Below are positions 63,635 to 64,000 of a DNA stretch of 64,000 bases, piece by piece. The position numbers were made by a program, and so were the translations under genes. Each line of letters starts with the position of its first letter. Within the stretch, counting starts at the first letter, position 1. The notes below the pieces were generated by a model. It did not search any database, had not been told where the DNA came from, and saw only the letters and a program-made list of their open reading frames with translations. This stretch comes from Lysobacterales bacterium (GTDB taxonomy: Bacteria > Pseudomonadota > Gammaproteobacteria > Xanthomonadales > Rhodanobacteraceae), in the NCBI GenBank assembly GCA_014338185.1, contig QUBV01000003.1, forward strand, positions 1-64,000, in the 5' to 3' direction.

Positions 63635-64000
63635 ATGCCAACGCCCGCACCACTCCAGCTGCTGTTCCACGACGAGCACCTCATCGCGGTGGACAAGCCG
63701 CCCGGGCTCGCGGTGCACCGCAGCCGCCTGGTAGGCAGCGACGAGGATTACCTGATCGACCGGCTGCGCGCGCAGGTCGGCGGCGAGCTGTACCTGGCGC
63801 ACCGGCTCGACCGCGCCACCAGCGGGGTGCTGCTGGTGGCGCGCTCGCAGCCGGTGGCGGCCGAACTCGGCCGCCAGCTCATGGCGCGCAGCCTGGCCAA
63901 GAGCTACCTCGCGGTGGTGCGCGGCTGGCCGGCGGAGCAGGGCGCGATCGACTACCCGCTCACCGGCGCGAGCCTGCGCGGCGAGCCCAAGCCCGCGCTC
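63635..64000 (+). CDS. truC: TruC-like tRNA pseudouridine synthase, 5' part
   Basis: The first 122 codons of an RluA-family pseudouridine synthase, truncated by the window end. The catalytic motif AHRLDRATSGVLLVA contains the essential Asp. The opening LLFHDEHLIAVDKPPGLAVHRSRL and the SDEDYLIDRLR stretch match TruC, which modifies U65 of some tRNAs. It could also be another short RluA member, so the symbol is likely rather than certain. A TACACT -10-like hexamer at 63623-63628 lies just before the ATG. Confidence 0.85.
   Translation, partial: MPTPAPLQLLFHDEHLIAVDKPPGLAVHRSRLVGSDEDYLIDRLRAQVGGELYLAHRLDRATSGVLLVARSQPVAAELGRQLMARSLAKSYLAVVRGWPAEQGAIDYPLTGASLRGEPKPAL

Noticed and set aside
1..64000. 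tRNA, rRNA, CRISPR, prophage or insertion sequence
   Set aside because: No cloverleaf-like segments, regularly spaced repeats, integrase or transposase genes were found by reading both strands.

Overview
The window is a very GC-rich, gene-dense chromosomal segment. Its gene orders are serC-(serA)-pheA-(hisC-like)-aroA-cmk-rpsA-ihfB-lapA-lapB-(wecA-like)-(wbpM-like)-galU and ndk-rlmN-pilF-rodZ-yfgM-bamB-der. Together with the Xanthomonas-like AroA, S1 and IHF-beta sequences they point to a gammaproteobacterium of the Xanthomonadales/Lysobacterales. This placement is inferred from remembered family sequences, not from a search. I see no prophage, insertion sequence, CRISPR array, tRNA or rRNA gene; the window reads as core genome with several accessory physiological modules.

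Layout. 1-8815: an edge-truncated receiver-like protein, an Atm1-type ABC exporter, a DUF4399 protein, a DUF885 lipoprotein, a 5'-nucleotidase-family lipoprotein, gltX and a small zinc-ribbon membrane protein. 8896-13023: a zinc homeostasis module (Zur, ZnuD-like TonB receptor, MerC-domain protein, CDF exporter) with a clear Zur-box-like palindrome at 11515-11529. 13093-15455: a bTHX-like ribosomal protein, a cold-shock protein with a strong terminator, a CorA-type transporter and a rhomboid protease. 15487-20378: a lipid module with a TetR regulator, acyl-CoA-binding protein, two-domain fatty acyl-CoA reductase, PHA phasin and PHA-granule protein, followed by a double-FHA protein. 20404-32088: a thioredoxin-fold protein and the long serine/aromatic/ribosome block down to the LPS assembly regulators lapA/lapB.

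32093-37131: surface polysaccharide genes (WecA-like, WbpM-like, galU) and a PLP enzyme. 37134-38568: a small membrane protein and a lipoprotein. 38585-43842 (minus strand): a beta-oxidation operon with a PsrA-like TetR repressor, a FadN-type multifunctional enzyme, a thiolase and a metallo-beta-lactamase-fold hydrolase. A perfect 16-bp palindrome abuts the -10 box of its promoter. 44072-51265: ndk, rlmN, pilF, rodZ, yfgM, bamB and der. 51375-55951: folD followed by a four-gene TRAP transporter set that includes the TatT lipoprotein. 55958-63555 (minus strand): a two-component system followed by a complete heavy-metal RND efflux pump. 63635-64000: the 5' part of a truC-like pseudouridine synthase.

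The genes group into working units. Zinc is sensed by Zur and handled by uptake and export genes around one operator. Fatty acids are degraded under a PsrA-like repressor at one locus and may be stored or reduced to alcohols at another. Metal efflux is coupled to its own sensor. Many operons use 4-bp ATGA/GTGA/TTGA stop-start overlaps, so translational coupling is likely. Long open frames opposite real genes are common because of the GC bias and were not called. Nothing here is convincingly a wholly new system. The best leads are the PsrA-like operon with its attached hydrolase, the Zur box touching the merC start codon, and the acyl-CoA-reductase/phasin neighbourhood.
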